Positions 1 through 10,400 are shown, numbered from the stretch's first letter. The stretch is DNA of 64,000 nt from an uncultured Bryobacteraceae bacterium (GCA_938027685.1 CALJAM010000002.1:62001-126000); one strand, 5' to 3'. A program made the numbers and translations. Notes: generated by a model from the letters alone, not told the origin.

Positions 1-1
1 C

Positions 2-787
2 CTGAGCACGCTGAGCTTTTTCCGGTCCTCCACCATCGCCAAAGCGCAACTGCTGCGACCCTTCCCGCACATGGGAACTTTGACCATGAACGGCAACGAC
101 GGGGAGGTGCGGACCGACGAACTGCAACTCAGCTTCGAGCGCCGCTTCGCGCAAGGCTTTAACGTCTACGTGGCTTACACGCGCAATCGCAACCGCGAGG
201 CGGATTACTTCCACAACGAGTTCGATCCCTGGCCTACCTGGCGCGACAGTAACGACAGTCGCCCGCACCGGTTGGTCTGGACGGCGGTAATCGAGCTGCC
301 TTTCGGCAAGGGCAAGCCGCTCGCCCGCTCCGGGCCGGCGGCCGCGATCCTGGGCGGCTTTCAGGTGAGCCTCACCTACGAATTCCAGTCCGGCGCGCTG
401 CTCGATTTTGGCAACCTGTTTTTTTACGGAGATCCGAAGGACATCCCGCTCAAGGGCCGAAAAACTTTCAGCCGCTGGTTCAACACCGATAACTTCGAGC
501 GGAATGCCTCACGGGCGCCTGCCGCTTATCATCGGCGTGTCTTCCCGACGCGGGTCCCGGACGTACGCGCAGATTGGACGAACCACTGGAACGGCAACAT
601 TCAGCGCGAATTCCGCTTGCTGGAGCGTTTCGGCCTCCAGTTCCGCATGGACGTACTGAACTTGCTGAACCGCACGCAGATGGCCGCGCCGGTAACGAAC
701 CCGTTGGCGACCAACTTCGCCGAGTGCACCCAGCAGGCCTGGACGACGAAGCGGTTCCTGCAATTCCAGCTCCGGTTGGCCTTCTGA
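2..787 (+). CDS. TonB-dependent receptor, C-terminal end (partial)
   Basis: This is the last 261 residues of an outer-membrane TonB-dependent receptor of the Oar-like type; the frame is open to the left edge, so the start lies outside the window. It contains alternating amphipathic strands typical of a beta-barrel, including RPHRLVWTAVIELPFGKGK, a pattern that recurs near the C-terminus of the third receptor in this window (ELPFGKGR). It ends in FQLRLAF, with the terminal phenylalanine expected for recognition by the BAM assembly machine. The substrate cannot be told from this piece. It faces the sugar transporter genes tail to tail, with 31 bases between the two stop codons. Confidence 0.8.
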   Translation: MSTLSFFRSSTIAKAQLLRPFPHMGTLTMNGNDGEVRTDELQLSFERRFAQGFNVYVAYTRNRNREADYFHNEFDPWPTWRDSNDSRPHRLVWTAVIELPFGKGKPLARSGPAAAILGGFQVSLTYEFQSGALLDFGNLFFYGDPKDIPLKGRKTFSRWFNTDNFERNASRAPAAYHRRVFPTRVPDVRADWTNHWNGNIQREFRLLERFGLQFRMDVLNLLNRTQMAAPVTNPLATNFAECTQQAWTTKRFLQFQLRLAF

Positions 788-818
788 AAGGAGTGTGCGC
801 CCCGCCTCGCACCGGGCC

Positions 819-1739
819 TCACGTGAGCCTGCGCTTGCGGAGCTCGTCGACGGCCACCGCAAGAATGATCACGGCGCCGATGATGGCCTGCTGTAGGTAG
901 GGTGAGATGCCCAGCAGGTCGCTGCCGTTGGCCAGCAGCCCCATGATGAACGCGCCCACCAGCGTGCCCGGCACGCTGCCCTCGCCGCCGCGCAGGCTGC
1001 CGCCGCCGATGACGACCGCCGCGATCACCTGCAATTCATAGCCCTGGCCGGCGGTAGGCTGGCCGGTCATCAGGCGCGAGGCTTCGATCATGCCGGCCAG
1101 GCCGCAGAGCACGCCGCCGTAGGCGTAGACGGCCGTGGTGTGGAAGGCCACGGGAATCCCGGTGTACCATGCGGCCTCCGGATTGCTGCCGATGGCGAAC
1201 ACGTAGCGGCCCATACGCGTGTGCTCCAGGATCACGTGCGTAAGGGCGGCGCAGACGACGAGAATCCACAAAACAAAGGGCACGCCCAACAGGTTCCCTT
1301 CGCCGATGAAAGCGAACTCCTTCGGGATTCTATGGACGGGCAGGCCGTTGGAGATGATCAGAGTTATGCCGCGCGCAATGCCCAGCGTGCCCAGCGTCAC
1401 GATGAAGGGATTGATCCTCAACTGCGTGATGAGCAGGCCGTTGGCGAGTCCCCATCCGCAACCGCAGACCAGCGCCAGGGCGATGCTTGCCGGTATGGAC
1501 CAACCGGCCTCCAGCGCCATCGTACCCAACAGGCCGCTGAAGGCCATCACCGCTCCGACGGAAAGGTCGATCCCGCCGGCAATGATGATCAACGTCATGC
1601 CCAGCGCCATGACGTTGATGACCGCGGTCTGTCGCACGACGCTCGCCAAGTTCGTGTAGGTGAGAAAGTACGGGGAGGCCAACGAGAGGGCGATGAACAG
1701 CACCGCAAGCGTAGTGAGGGGAAGAAGGCGTTGCATCAT
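819..1739 (-). CDS. Sugar ABC transporter permease (RbsC/CUT2 family)
   Basis: Inner-membrane permease of a CUT2-type monosaccharide importer (ribose, xylose or galactose class). It has 306 residues, the usual family length, and about eight to ten hydrophobic segments. Family stretches visible include GGIDLSVGAVMAFSG near residue 55, NPFIVTLGTLGIARG near 110 and GGGSLRGGEGSVPGT near 245. Its ATG overlaps the stop of the upstream ATPase gene by four bases (ATGA), so the two are translationally coupled. No substrate-binding protein gene follows; the next gene is on the other strand. The sugar is therefore unknown. Confidence 0.88.
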   Translation of the reverse strand: MMQRLLPLTTLAVLFIALSLASPYFLTYTNLASVVRQTAVINVMALGMTLIIIAGGIDLSVGAVMAFSGLLGTMALEAGWSIPASIALALVCGCGWGLANGLLITQLRINPFIVTLGTLGIARGITLIISNGLPVHRIPKEFAFIGEGNLLGVPFVLWILVVCAALTHVILEHTRMGRYVFAIGSNPEAAWYTGIPVAFHTTAVYAYGGVLCGLAGMIEASRLMTGQPTAGQGYELQVIAAVVIGGGSLRGGEGSVPGTLVGAFIMGLLANGSDLLGISPYLQQAIIGAVIILAVAVDELRKRRLT

Positions 1740-3265
1740 GCCGGGTTCTTTTCCTGTTGAGCGTCGGCTCGGCCCGTCGCCGCCTGCTGCGTATCTAGGG
1801 TCGCATACCGCATGATTTCCTCCTGCGCCGCGCCGCGGGGCAGCTCGGCCGTGATCCGTCCCTGGCGCATGACGAGGATGCGGTCCGCCACCTGCACGAT
1901 TTCGGGCAGTTCGGAGCTGACCATGAGCACCGCCGCGCCTTCCCGCGCGAGCTCATCCATCAGATGGAAGACTTCGGCTTTAGCGCCCACGTCAATGCCG
2001 CGCGTCGGTTCGTCGAACAGGAACACGCGGGCGCGGGCCAGCAGCCATTTGGCGATGACCACCTTTTGCTGCGTGCCGCCGCTGAGCTGGCCGGCGGGTT
2101 GCCACAGCGAAGCAGCCCGGATGCGGAGCCGCCTGATGAATTCCTCGCAGAGTCGCCGTTCCCGTTCGGCGAGCAGGAAACCAAAACGGCTGACCTGCGG
2201 AAGCGAGGCCAGCGTGAGATTCCAGGCCAGCGGCAGACGAATGGCCAGGCCGCTGCGATGGCGGTCCTCGGGGATCAGGGCCAGTCCCACGCGCAGCGCG
2301 TCGCGGGGATGGCGGATGCGCACCTCGCGTCCCGCCAGCCAGACGCGGCCCGAATCCGCGGCGTCGAGCCCGAAGAGGGTGCGCAGAAGCTCGGTCCGTC
2401 CGGCGCCCACCAGTCCGGCCAGTCCAACGATTTCCCCCGCGCGCACGGAAAAGCTGATCGAATCCAGCACGGGCCGCCGCGTAAGCCCTTCCACGCGCAG
2501 CAACTCCTCGCCCGGAGCCTGCGGCGTGCGCTGGTAGATGGCGGTGATCTCGCGGCCAACCATGTGGCGGATGATCTCTTCGGTGGATACCTCGGCCACG
2601 CGTCCGCTGTAGACCGTATCGCCGTCCCGCAATACGGTGATGCGATCGCCGATGGCGCGCAGCTCTTCCAGCCGGTGCGTGATGTACAGCACGGCCATGC
2701 CGCGTTCCCGCAATTGGCGGACGATGCGGAACACTTCCTGCGTCTCCGCCTCGGAAAGGGCGGAGGTGGGTTCGTCGAAGATCAGCAAGCTCGATCCGTG
2801 CTGAAGGGCGCGACAGATTTCGACCATTTGGCGACCGGCCGGATTGAGCCGCTCGACCCGCCATTCCGGCCGCAACGGGAAGCGATGTTCCTCGATCAAG
2901 CGAGCGGCCGCCTCGCACAGCCGCCGTCGCTCGACCCACCCGAACGGCCGTCTCGGTTCCCTGCCAAGAAAAATGTTCTCCGCGACCGAAAGATGGGGCG
3001 CTAGCAGCGATTCCTGGTGCACCATGGCGATGCCCTGGGCCGCGGCGTCGGAAGGACGCTCGAATCGGACGGGGCTTCCTTGCCAGAGGAGCCGGCCGCC
3101 GTCAGGGGACACCATGCCCGCGATGATCCGGGCCATGGTGGATTTGCCTGCTCCGTTTTCGCCCACCAGTGCGTGCACCTCGCCCGCTTCTACGGCCAGA
3201 TTGCCGTCGCGCAGGGCCTGAATCCCTCCGAAACGCTTGCGTATCCCGCGCAGTTCGAGCAGCAC
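1736..3265 (-). CDS. Sugar ABC transporter ATP-binding protein (RbsA/XylG type, two ATPase domains)
   Basis: Cytoplasmic ATPase driving the CUT2 importer with the permease at 819-1739. It has 509 residues with two fused ABC domains. Domain 1 has Walker A GENGAGKST (near residue 36) and Walker B LLIFDEPTSAL. Domain 2 has the degenerate Walker A GLVGAGRTELL (near 285), signature LSGGTQQKVVIAKWL and Walker B FLFDEPTRGID. One intact and one degenerate Walker A is usual for RbsA-like proteins. The start is a GTG preceded by GAAGGG at a good distance. That Shine-Dalgarno lies inside a small inverted repeat (3272-3290). There are 243 bases between the argJ stop and this start, so it probably has its own promoter. 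Confidence 0.9.
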   Translation of the reverse strand: MLLELRGIRKRFGGIQALRDGNLAVEAGEVHALVGENGAGKSTMARIIAGMVSPDGGRLLWQGSPVRFERPSDAAAQGIAMVHQESLLAPHLSVAENIFLGREPRRPFGWVERRRLCEAAARLIEEHRFPLRPEWRVERLNPAGRQMVEICRALQHGSSLLIFDEPTSALSEAETQEVFRIVRQLRERGMAVLYITHRLEELRAIGDRITVLRDGDTVYSGRVAEVSTEEIIRHMVGREITAIYQRTPQAPGEELLRVEGLTRRPVLDSISFSVRAGEIVGLAGLVGAGRTELLRTLFGLDAADSGRVWLAGREVRIRHPRDALRVGLALIPEDRHRSGLAIRLPLAWNLTLASLPQVSRFGFLLAERERRLCEEFIRRLRIRAASLWQPAGQLSGGTQQKVVIAKWLLARARVFLFDEPTRGIDVGAKAEVFHLMDELAREGAAVLMVSSELPEIVQVADRILVMRQGRITAELPRGAAQEEIMRYATLDTQQAATGRADAQQEKNPA

Positions 3266-3271
3266 GGCAAC

Positions 3272-3290
3272 CCTTCAGTGTACGTGAAGG
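3272..3290 (-). promoter_or_regulatory. Inverted repeat covering the ribosome-binding site of the sugar ABC ATPase gene
   Basis: CCTTCA and TGAAGG, six bases each and perfectly complementary, are separated by seven bases just upstream of the GTG at 3265. On the minus strand the second arm is the gene's Shine-Dalgarno (TGAAGGG). It could be a short hairpin hiding the ribosome-binding site or an operator for a sugar-responsive repressor. A repeat this short can also arise by chance. Confidence 0.3.
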
Positions 3291-3508
3291 ATTGCCTTGC
3301 GCACGGCGTGCGGGCGTTAGCAGGTCAGCCGGAGGTCGAACGGCAAAGCCCTCGCCCCGTTGCCCGAGTGCTGCGCGTCGATCAGGGGGCGTGGCGTTGG
3401 CGTCTTCGCAAAAGCACGGATCTCGAACACGGGCGGCGCCGGCAGCCACGCTAGCGGCCGGGGGTTCAGCCATCGATGGGCTAGGGACGGCGCCCAGCCG
3501 ATTTTTCT

Positions 3509-4687
3509 TCAGGTGCGGTAGCTGCCGTTGATGCGAACGTAGTCTTCGGTGAGATCGCAGGTCCAGAAGCGCGCGCGGCCTTGCCCGCGCCCACGGAGGT
3601 GGAATCGGATGACGACTTCCTTTTCGTCGAGCTTCTGCTTGAGCTCGGGCTCGGAGAACGGCTCGGCCACGCCGTTGCGGCACACGCAGACGCCCTGCAG
3701 GTAAATCTCGACCTTTGTAGGGTCGAACTCCACTCCTGCGTTGCCCGCGGCCGAGAGGATGCGACCCCAGTTGGGATCGGAGCCCGCAATCGCGGTTTTC
3801 ACCAGAGGGGAGCTGGCGATGGCCCGCGCCAATCGCGCCGCCTGGTCGTCGTCGCGCGCGCCGCTGACATAGATGCTGATCAGCTTTCGCGCTCCTTCGC
3901 CGTCGCGTGCGATCTTTTCAGCCAGATCCTCGAGCACCCACGCCAGCACTTCGCCGAAGACGAGCTGTTCCTTGGGATCCGGACGCACGCCTGAAGCTCC
4001 GTTGGCCAGCAGGAGGATAGTGTCGTTGGTTGAAGTGTCGCCATCCACGGTGAGACGGTGATAGCTGCGCTCCACGGCCGGCAACAGGAGCGTGCGCAGG
4101 CGGGTAGGGGGGATGGCGGCGTCGGTCATCACGAAGGCCAGCGTCGTCGCCAGGTTGGGATGGATCATGCCCGAGCCCTTGGTCATGCCCGCGATATGAA
4201 CCGTCCCTTCCAGCAAAGGAACCTCGCCGAAAGCCATCTTGGGCACGGTATCGGTAGTCATGATGGCGCGCGCCGCCTCCGCGAAGCCGTCTTCGGAGAG
4301 CCGCTGGCAGAGCCGGGGAAGCGCCCGCAGGATCGGTTCGGCATCGAGCTCGACACCGATAACGCCGGTGGAGGCGGGCAATACCTGCTCGACGGGCGCA
4401 TCCAGCATGCGCGCGGCGGCGCGGCAGCAGGCCAGCGCAACCTTCTCTCCCGTGCGGGTGGCGCAGTTGGCGTTGCCTGCGTTGACAAGAACCGCCCGCA
4501 CCAATCCGCCCGAGGCACGCAGATGCCGCTTGGCCACTTTCACCGGCGCGGCCTGGACGTTATTGCGGGTGAAAACTGCTGCCGCAGAAGCCGGGCGATC
4601 GGAGACGATCAGTGCGAGGTCGTCCTTGTTTTCTTTACGAATTCCCGCGTAAGTGGCGGCGTAACGATACCCGAGCGGCGTTTTCAC
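3509..4687 (-). CDS. argJ: Bifunctional glutamate N-acetyltransferase / amino-acid acetyltransferase (ArgJ)
   Basis: Moves the acetyl group from N-acetylornithine to glutamate, and in bifunctional members also uses acetyl-CoA, in cytoplasmic arginine biosynthesis. It has 392 residues, normal for ArgJ. The self-cleavage and catalytic site is seen in KGSGMIHPNLATTLAF; cleavage is expected between Ala180 and Thr181, making Thr181 the nucleophile. Other family stretches are NAGNANCATRTGE, DGDTSTNDT and GSDPNWGRILSAAGNAG. The start overlaps the fmt stop by four bases, so it is the last gene of aroC-def-fmt-argJ. The other arginine genes lie far off at 57708-60003. Confidence 0.96.
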   Translation of the reverse strand: MKTPLGYRYAATYAGIRKENKDDLALIVSDRPASAAAVFTRNNVQAAPVKVAKRHLRASGGLVRAVLVNAGNANCATRTGEKVALACCRAAARMLDAPVEQVLPASTGVIGVELDAEPILRALPRLCQRLSEDGFAEAARAIMTTDTVPKMAFGEVPLLEGTVHIAGMTKGSGMIHPNLATTLAFVMTDAAIPPTRLRTLLLPAVERSYHRLTVDGDTSTNDTILLLANGASGVRPDPKEQLVFGEVLAWVLEDLAEKIARDGEGARKLISIYVSGARDDDQAARLARAIASSPLVKTAIAGSDPNWGRILSAAGNAGVEFDPTKVEIYLQGVCVCRNGVAEPFSEPELKQKLDEKEVVIRFHLRGRGQGRARFWTCDLTEDYVRINGSYRT

Positions 4688-5625
4688 AGGGTCTGTTCTC
4701 CAAATCTCTCATTTTGCTTCAACCGAAAGCCGCGAAGAAACTCGGCGGCGGACATACGCTTGCGGCCCTCCAACTGAAGCTCGAGAATTTCAAGAGCGGT
4801 TCCCTGGCCGCAGCAGGCGAGCAGGCGTTCGCCTGCGGATACCAGCGTAGCCGGAGGCCCCGGGGATGCGGCTGTGATCGGGCGCGCCCGCCAGAGGTGA
4901 AGCAGCTTGCCGCGCAACCACGTGTACGCCCCCGGCCACGGGACGAAGGCCCGCACCCGCCGGGCGATTTCTGCCGCGGTGCGGTTCCAGTCGATGCGTC
5001 CGTCTTCCTTGCGCAGCATGGGCGCAAGCGTGGCCTGCGCGTGGTCCTGCGGACGCGGCTGGATGGCGCCGGCTTCGAGGCCGGCGAGGGTTTCCAGCAG
5101 CAACTCCGCGCCCATTTCCGCCAGGCGCGACCGCAGCTCGATGGCAGTCTCCTCGGGTCCGATCTCTGTCTCGCGTTGCAGTAGGATGTCGCCCGTGTCC
5201 AGACCCTCGTCGATGCGTATCGTGGTTACCCCGGTGCGGGTTTCGCCGTTGGCGATGGCCCATTCGATCGGGGCGGCGCCACGGTAGCGGGGCAGCAAGG
5301 AGGCGTGCACGTTGACGATGCCGTGTTTAGGAATCTGGAAAACCGCGGGCGGAATGATCTTACCGTAGCCCACCACCACGCCCGCATCCGGCTCGAGCGC
5401 GCGTATGCACTCGATGAACTCCGCGTCACGGATGCGCTCCGGCTGCATCACGGCAAGGCCCAGCTCGTGCGCGCGCTGCTTGACGGGTGACGGAGTGGGT
5501 TGCAGCCCGCGCCCCGCGGGTCGATCAGGCTGCGTGATCACCGCCGCCACGTGGTGACCCGCACGCACGACCGCCTCCAGGCTGGGGACGGCAAATTCCG
5601 GGCTGCCGAAGAATACCAGGCGCAT
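4684..5625 (-). CDS. fmt: Methionyl-tRNA formyltransferase
   Basis: Adds a formyl group from 10-formyl-tetrahydrofolate to initiator methionyl-tRNA. It has 313 residues, the usual length. The N-terminal Rossmann-like domain begins RLVFFGSPEFAVPSLEA; the catalytic loop HASLLPRYRGAAPIEWAI lies near residue 110, followed by TGVTTIRIDEGLDTGDIL. The C-terminal OB-fold RNA-binding domain covers about residues 205-305. It sits 13 bases downstream of def, the classic pairing of the enzymes that add and later remove the formyl group, and overlaps argJ by four bases. Confidence 0.97.
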   Translation of the reverse strand: MRLVFFGSPEFAVPSLEAVVRAGHHVAAVITQPDRPAGRGLQPTPSPVKQRAHELGLAVMQPERIRDAEFIECIRALEPDAGVVVGYGKIIPPAVFQIPKHGIVNVHASLLPRYRGAAPIEWAIANGETRTGVTTIRIDEGLDTGDILLQRETEIGPEETAIELRSRLAEMGAELLLETLAGLEAGAIQPRPQDHAQATLAPMLRKEDGRIDWNRTAAEIARRVRAFVPWPGAYTWLRGKLLHLWRARPITAASPGPPATLVSAGERLLACCGQGTALEILELQLEGRKRMSAAEFLRGFRLKQNERFGEQTL

Positions 5626-5638
5626 GAATCCTCTGCGA

Positions 5639-6151
5639 CTACCACTCGCCCGCCTTCATGAGTTTGCGGATTTTCCGTCGGATCAGGTCCCGCTTAAGCG
5701 CACTCAGGTGGCTGAGGAACAGCCGTCCGTTCAGGTGATCGGTTTCGTGCTGGAAGGCCCGCGCCAGCAGGTCTTCGCCGGTCATCTCGAAGTAGTTGCC
5801 GCGCAGATCCTGCGCCCGTACGGTAACGCGTTTGCCGCGGCGGACCGGCTCGTGAAAGCCGGGCACGCTCAGGCAGCCTTCCTCGGCGGTTTGCACGCCT
5901 TCGACAGCTACGATCTCGGGATTGATCAGAACGATGCGCCGGTCCGGATCCTCGCCGCCCGAAGGATCGATCACGGCAATGCGCCGGGAGATGCCGATCT
6001 GCGGCGCCGCCAAGCCGACGCCATGCGCGGCATACATGGACTCGAACATGTCCTCGATGAGCCGGCGTAGCTCGGGCGTGTCGAATTCCTCCACCGGTTG
6101 GGCCGGTTGTTCCAGCACCGGATCGCCGTACTTGACGATGCGATAGATCAT
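5639..6151 (-). CDS. def: Peptide deformylase
   Basis: Iron/zinc hydrolase that removes the formyl group from nascent proteins. It has 170 residues. All three hallmark motifs are present: GVGLAAPQIG (motif 1), EGCLSVPG (motif 2, metal-binding Cys) and QHETDHLNG (motif 3, HExxH). I start it at the ATG giving MIYRIVKYGDPVL, the normal deformylase N-terminus. The frame stays open about 90 codons further upstream, but that stretch lies inside aroC and is not deformylase-like. Spacing is 13 bases to aroC before it and 13 to fmt after it. Confidence 0.96.
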   Translation of the reverse strand: MIYRIVKYGDPVLEQPAQPVEEFDTPELRRLIEDMFESMYAAHGVGLAAPQIGISRRIAVIDPSGGEDPDRRIVLINPEIVAVEGVQTAEEGCLSVPGFHEPVRRGKRVTVRAQDLRGNYFEMTGEDLLARAFQHETDHLNGRLFLSHLSALKRDLIRRKIRKLMKAGEW

Positions 6152-6164
6152 CGCCGTTTCCCGC

Positions 6165-7337
6165 TCAGTATCGGCGCAACTGCTCCCGGTAGCCCTCGTA
6201 ATTCCGGCGCGTTTCCCCGAGCGAGTCACCGCCGAATTTTTCCAGAAACGCGTCCGCCAGCACCAGCGCCACCATGGCCTCGGCCACCACGCCTGCCGCC
6301 GGCACGACACAGACATCGCTGCGTTCGTAAGCGGCGGCTGCGGGCTCGCGCGTAGCCAGGTCGACCGATTCCAGCGGGCGGCGCAACGTGGAGATGGGTT
6401 TGAGATAGCCCCGGATGACAATGTCCTCGCCGTTGCTCATGCCGCCTTCGATGCCGCCGGCGCGGTTGGAGTCGCGGAAAAAACGCCGCTTTTCGGCGTC
6501 GTAGCGGATGGGATCCTGCACGCGCGACCCAAAGGAGGCGGCAGCTTCTATCGCCTCGCCGATTTCCACGCCCTTGACGGCCTGAACGGAAATGACCGCC
6601 TGGGCGAGGCGCCCGTCCAGACGACGATCCCAACTGGCGCACGATCCCAGGCCGGGAGGCACGCCGTGAGCGACAACCTCGAAGACGCCGCCCACCGTAT
6701 CGCCTGTGCGGTAGGCTTCGTCGACGACCTCTTTCATCCGCCGTTCCACGTCGGGATCCACGCAACCCAAGAAGATCTCTTCACGTCGGCTCAACTCGAC
6801 CAACTCCTCCCAACGCGCCCGGCGCTCCAGGCGGACTCCGCCGATCGCTACGACGTGGCTCAGCACGCCTATGCCGAACTGCTCGAGGAGAGCCTTGGCC
6901 AGGGCCCCCGCGGCCACCCGTGCGGCGGTCTCGCGCGCACTGGCACGCTCCAAGACGTAACGGACCTCGGGGAAGTTGTATTTCAGCGCGCCGGCCAGAT
7001 CGGCGTGGCCGGGCCGCGGTCGCGTCACCGGACGCCGAGCTGCCTCGTCACCCTCGGTGCGTTCGACCGGCAAGGCCTCCGCCCAATTGGGCCAGTCCCG
7101 ATTGCGGATCAGTATGGCCACGGGAGCACCGATGGTTTGCGAGTGCCGCACGCCCGCTACGATCTCCGCGTGGTCCTTTTCGATCTTCATTCGGCCGCCG
7201 CGTCCGTAGCCCTGCTGTCGGCGCCACAGTTCGCGGTCGACGGCCTCGATCGAGACGGGCACGCCGGCGGGAAGGCCGCTGAGGACCGCAATCAGGCATT
7301 CGCCGTGGGATTCGCCTGCGGTCTCCAGTCGTAACAT
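6165..7337 (-). CDS. aroC: Chorismate synthase
   Basis: Last step of the shikimate pathway, converting EPSP to chorismate with reduced FMN. It has 390 residues. Visible family signatures are GESHGECL at the N-terminus, RPGHADLAGALKYNF near residue 110, RASARETAARVAAGALAK near 133 and GGIEGGMSNGEDIVIRGYLKP near 287. It is the first gene of aroC-def-fmt-argJ and is divergent from the TonB receptor at 7492, with 154 bases between. A TAGGAT hexamer lies 11 bases before its ATG and no strong Shine-Dalgarno is seen. Confidence 0.96.
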   Translation of the reverse strand: MLRLETAGESHGECLIAVLSGLPAGVPVSIEAVDRELWRRQQGYGRGGRMKIEKDHAEIVAGVRHSQTIGAPVAILIRNRDWPNWAEALPVERTEGDEAARRPVTRPRPGHADLAGALKYNFPEVRYVLERASARETAARVAAGALAKALLEQFGIGVLSHVVAIGGVRLERRARWEELVELSRREEIFLGCVDPDVERRMKEVVDEAYRTGDTVGGVFEVVAHGVPPGLGSCASWDRRLDGRLAQAVISVQAVKGVEIGEAIEAAASFGSRVQDPIRYDAEKRRFFRDSNRAGGIEGGMSNGEDIVIRGYLKPISTLRRPLESVDLATREPAAAAYERSDVCVVPAAGVVAEAMVALVLADAFLEKFGGDSLGETRRNYEGYREQLRRY

Positions 7338-7475
7338 GCGGAATTTCCATCCTATCGGAGCGCGCTGCGAGCGGGCAAGCGATACTCAGGCGCAGGCAAA
7401 ACGTCATCGCACCGCAACGTGCAACTGCTAAGCTGGGCATTGAGGACCGACTCGAGACGAGGGCGGTTCTTCGCG

Positions 7476-7483
7476 AAAGGAGG
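7476..7483 (+). promoter_or_regulatory. Strong ribosome-binding site of the TonB receptor gene
   Basis: AAAGGAGG, eight bases before the ATG at 7492. This near-perfect Shine-Dalgarno fixes the start and contrasts with several genes in the window that have none. A TAAGCTGGGC sequence at 7429-7438 upstream matches one found at the promoter of the third receptor (50772-50781). Confidence 0.7.
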
Positions 7484-7491
7484 TTGCTCCC

Positions 7492-10400
7492 ATGAGCAGA
7501 TTGCCGGTACTGCTGACGGCGATCGGCTGTTTGTTCGCCTGCGCGGCCTGGGGTCAATCCGACGCCAACAAAGGCCAGATCGTGGGAACGGTTTATGACC
7601 CCAAGCAGGCGGTGGTGCCCAAAGCGGCGATCAAGATCCGAAATCTGGACACAGGGCTCACGCGGGAACTGGTCAGCAATGAAGTAGGTCAGTACCGGGC
7701 GGTCCTGCTCGATCCGGGCCGCTACGAGGTGACAGCGGAGGCGCCGGGATTCGCGCCTACGACCGTTTCAGGCCTGGTGGTCAACGTCGGATCGACGGTG
7801 AGCGCGGACATCCGCCTGCAGGTGGCGTCCACGACCACGTTAGTCGAGGTTGGTGAGGCGCTGGTGAGCGTCGCGCCGGCCGCATCGGCAGTCGTAGACC
7901 GCCGCGCGCTTCAGGACTTGCCGATCAACGGTCGGCGTTTCCAGGACCTCGCCCTCGTGACGCCTACCGTGCAGGTGGATCCGCAGCGCGGGCAGATCTC
8001 GATCGCCGGCCAGCGCGGCATTTACTCCAACGTGATGGTGGACGGCGCCGATTACAATCAGCCCTTTTTCGGCGGCATCCGGGGCGGCGAACGCTCGAAC
8101 CTGATCTTCACGGTGCCGCAAAGCGCGATCCAGGAATTTCAGGTCGTAGCCACCGGCTACGCCGCCGAGTACGGGCGCTCGACGGGCGGCGTGGTGAACG
8201 CGATCACCCGCTCGGGCTCGAACGAGTTCCATGGCGAGGCTTTTTACCAGTTGCGCCACAAGGAGCTGGGCTGGAAGACGCCCTTCAACCGCCAGTCGCT
8301 GGAAACGCAGCACCAGTTCGGCGGGGCGGCGGGGGGTCCTATTCGCAGAGACCGGCTTTTTTTCTTCGGGGCCGTCGAGCGGCAGCAGACACGCAATCCG
8401 CGCTTGGTTTTCTTCCCGCAGCTGCGTCGCGTGACGCCGTCGCCGGCGACCAGCGAGGCCTACACGCATTATTTGGGTCTGGAGACCCCGTTCACGCAAA
8501 CCAACGACGGCACGGCTTTGACGGCGCGCACCGACCAGCAGTTCCCCGGCGGCTCGCGGCTGACCTTCCGATACAACTTCTCCGACGCCACGGCGCTCAA
8601 TGCCACGACGACAGGAACGCGCATTGAACCCACGATTGACCGCGCGCTTTCCAACAACGGCACCGAGAAAGACCGCACCCACACCGGGAGCACGCAGTTC
8701 ACCTGGGTCCTCGGTCCCTCACTGGTGAACGACACTCGCTTCGCGGCCTCGTACGAGATCAGGCCTCGGCTGACGAACTCGCGTACGCCTCAGGTCTCGA
8801 GCGTGATCGGGCGTTTCGGGGGCGTGGACTTCTTGCCCACCGTGCAGGACGACATGCGGATCCAGATCACCAACGGCCTCTCGTTCATGCGCGGCAGCCA
8901 CACGCTCAAAATCGGCCTCGACTACAACCGCCTGGGGACGTTCCAGACTTTCGGCTTCAACCAGTTCGGCGCTTTTGCCATCAGCGGCACGGATCCCAAT
9001 GTGCACCTTGACATTCTCTCGCTCGGCGGCGCCGTAGCGAACCGCTTCGACGACCGCTCGGTGACTTACCGCCGCCAGATCGGCAATCTGCTGGCCGAGT
9101 ACAGCGTGCACCAGGCCGCGCTCTACGCGCAGGACAGTTGGCGGGTCTCCTCAGCGCTGACGCTTGACTACGGCCTGCGCTGGGAGGGCCAATGGAACCC
9201 CACGCCGGAAGCCAACAACGCGAACCTCGTGAACCTGGTCAAGGGCTTCCGCTTCCCGATCGGTTCCTTCGACCCCACCATCATTCCGGACGCGCCCAAC
9301 CAGTTCATGCCGCGCTTCGGCTTCGCCTGGACTCCCACGACTTCGCGGCGGACCGTGGTCCGCGGACATACGGGCATCTTCTACGCGGCCACGCCCATGC
9401 TGCTGTTTGCGGGACCGATGAACAACTACCGTTGGCCGCCGGGCGACGTCTCCATACAATTACCCCGCTCGGGCTCCACGGTCTATCGTGACCTGCTGGC
9501 CGCCGGCGTGGACTTGAACCGTTACAGCTTGGACAAGCTGCCCGTGCTCGATGTCGAGGTCGTGCAGAGGGCGGCGGCGGGCGGCGGCGCGGCGCCGGAT
9601 CCGTTGCGCGGCGCCAATCTGCTGGCGATGGCCTCGGACTTTCGCAATCCGCGCTCGTGGCAGGCCGGTCTGGGCGCCGACAGGGAAGTGGCGCGCAATC
9701 TCGTGGCCGGCATCCAGCTGCACTACGTCAACACGGTACACCTGCAACGCAATCGCGATTTCAACCTTCCCGAGCCGGTGATTCGACCGACGGACAAGTC
9801 GCTGCGACCGTTCTTCGGTCTCCGCTCCGGCCGGAGCAGGCCCATCCCGACGCTTGGCAGCCTGTGGGTGCGTGAATCCGGATCCCGCTCGATGTATCGC
9901 GGACTTACGCTCTCCACCCAATACCGCAGCCGACGGCTGCAGTTCGGCGCTTTCTACACTGCGTCGGAGACGTTCTCCTACGACGACAACGAGCGGGACG
10001 CCACGGGCGTACGTTACGAGAATTCGTTCAACCTGGCGCCCGAGTACGGCTATTCGGATCTCGACATGCGTCACCAGTTCACCGGCTACGCCGTTGCCTC
10101 ACTCTTCTGGGGCATCGATCTGGCCGCGACTTTCCGCGCTAACAGCGGTCGCCCCATCGATCCGCGCACGGGCGCCGATAGTAACGAGGACCTCGGCGGC
10201 CCCGATCGTGCCTACAAAGCTCCGGGAGTGCCTTATCAGCGCAACAGCTTCCGCAACCGCGGTTACCGCACGGTGGACTTCCGCTTCCTGAAGAATTTTC
10301 CCGTCCGCGAGCGTTTGCGGGTGCAGTTTTCCTGCGAAATGTTCAACATGTTCAACTTCGATAACGTCGTTTACGCGGGCACCAATCTGAACTACGGCGT

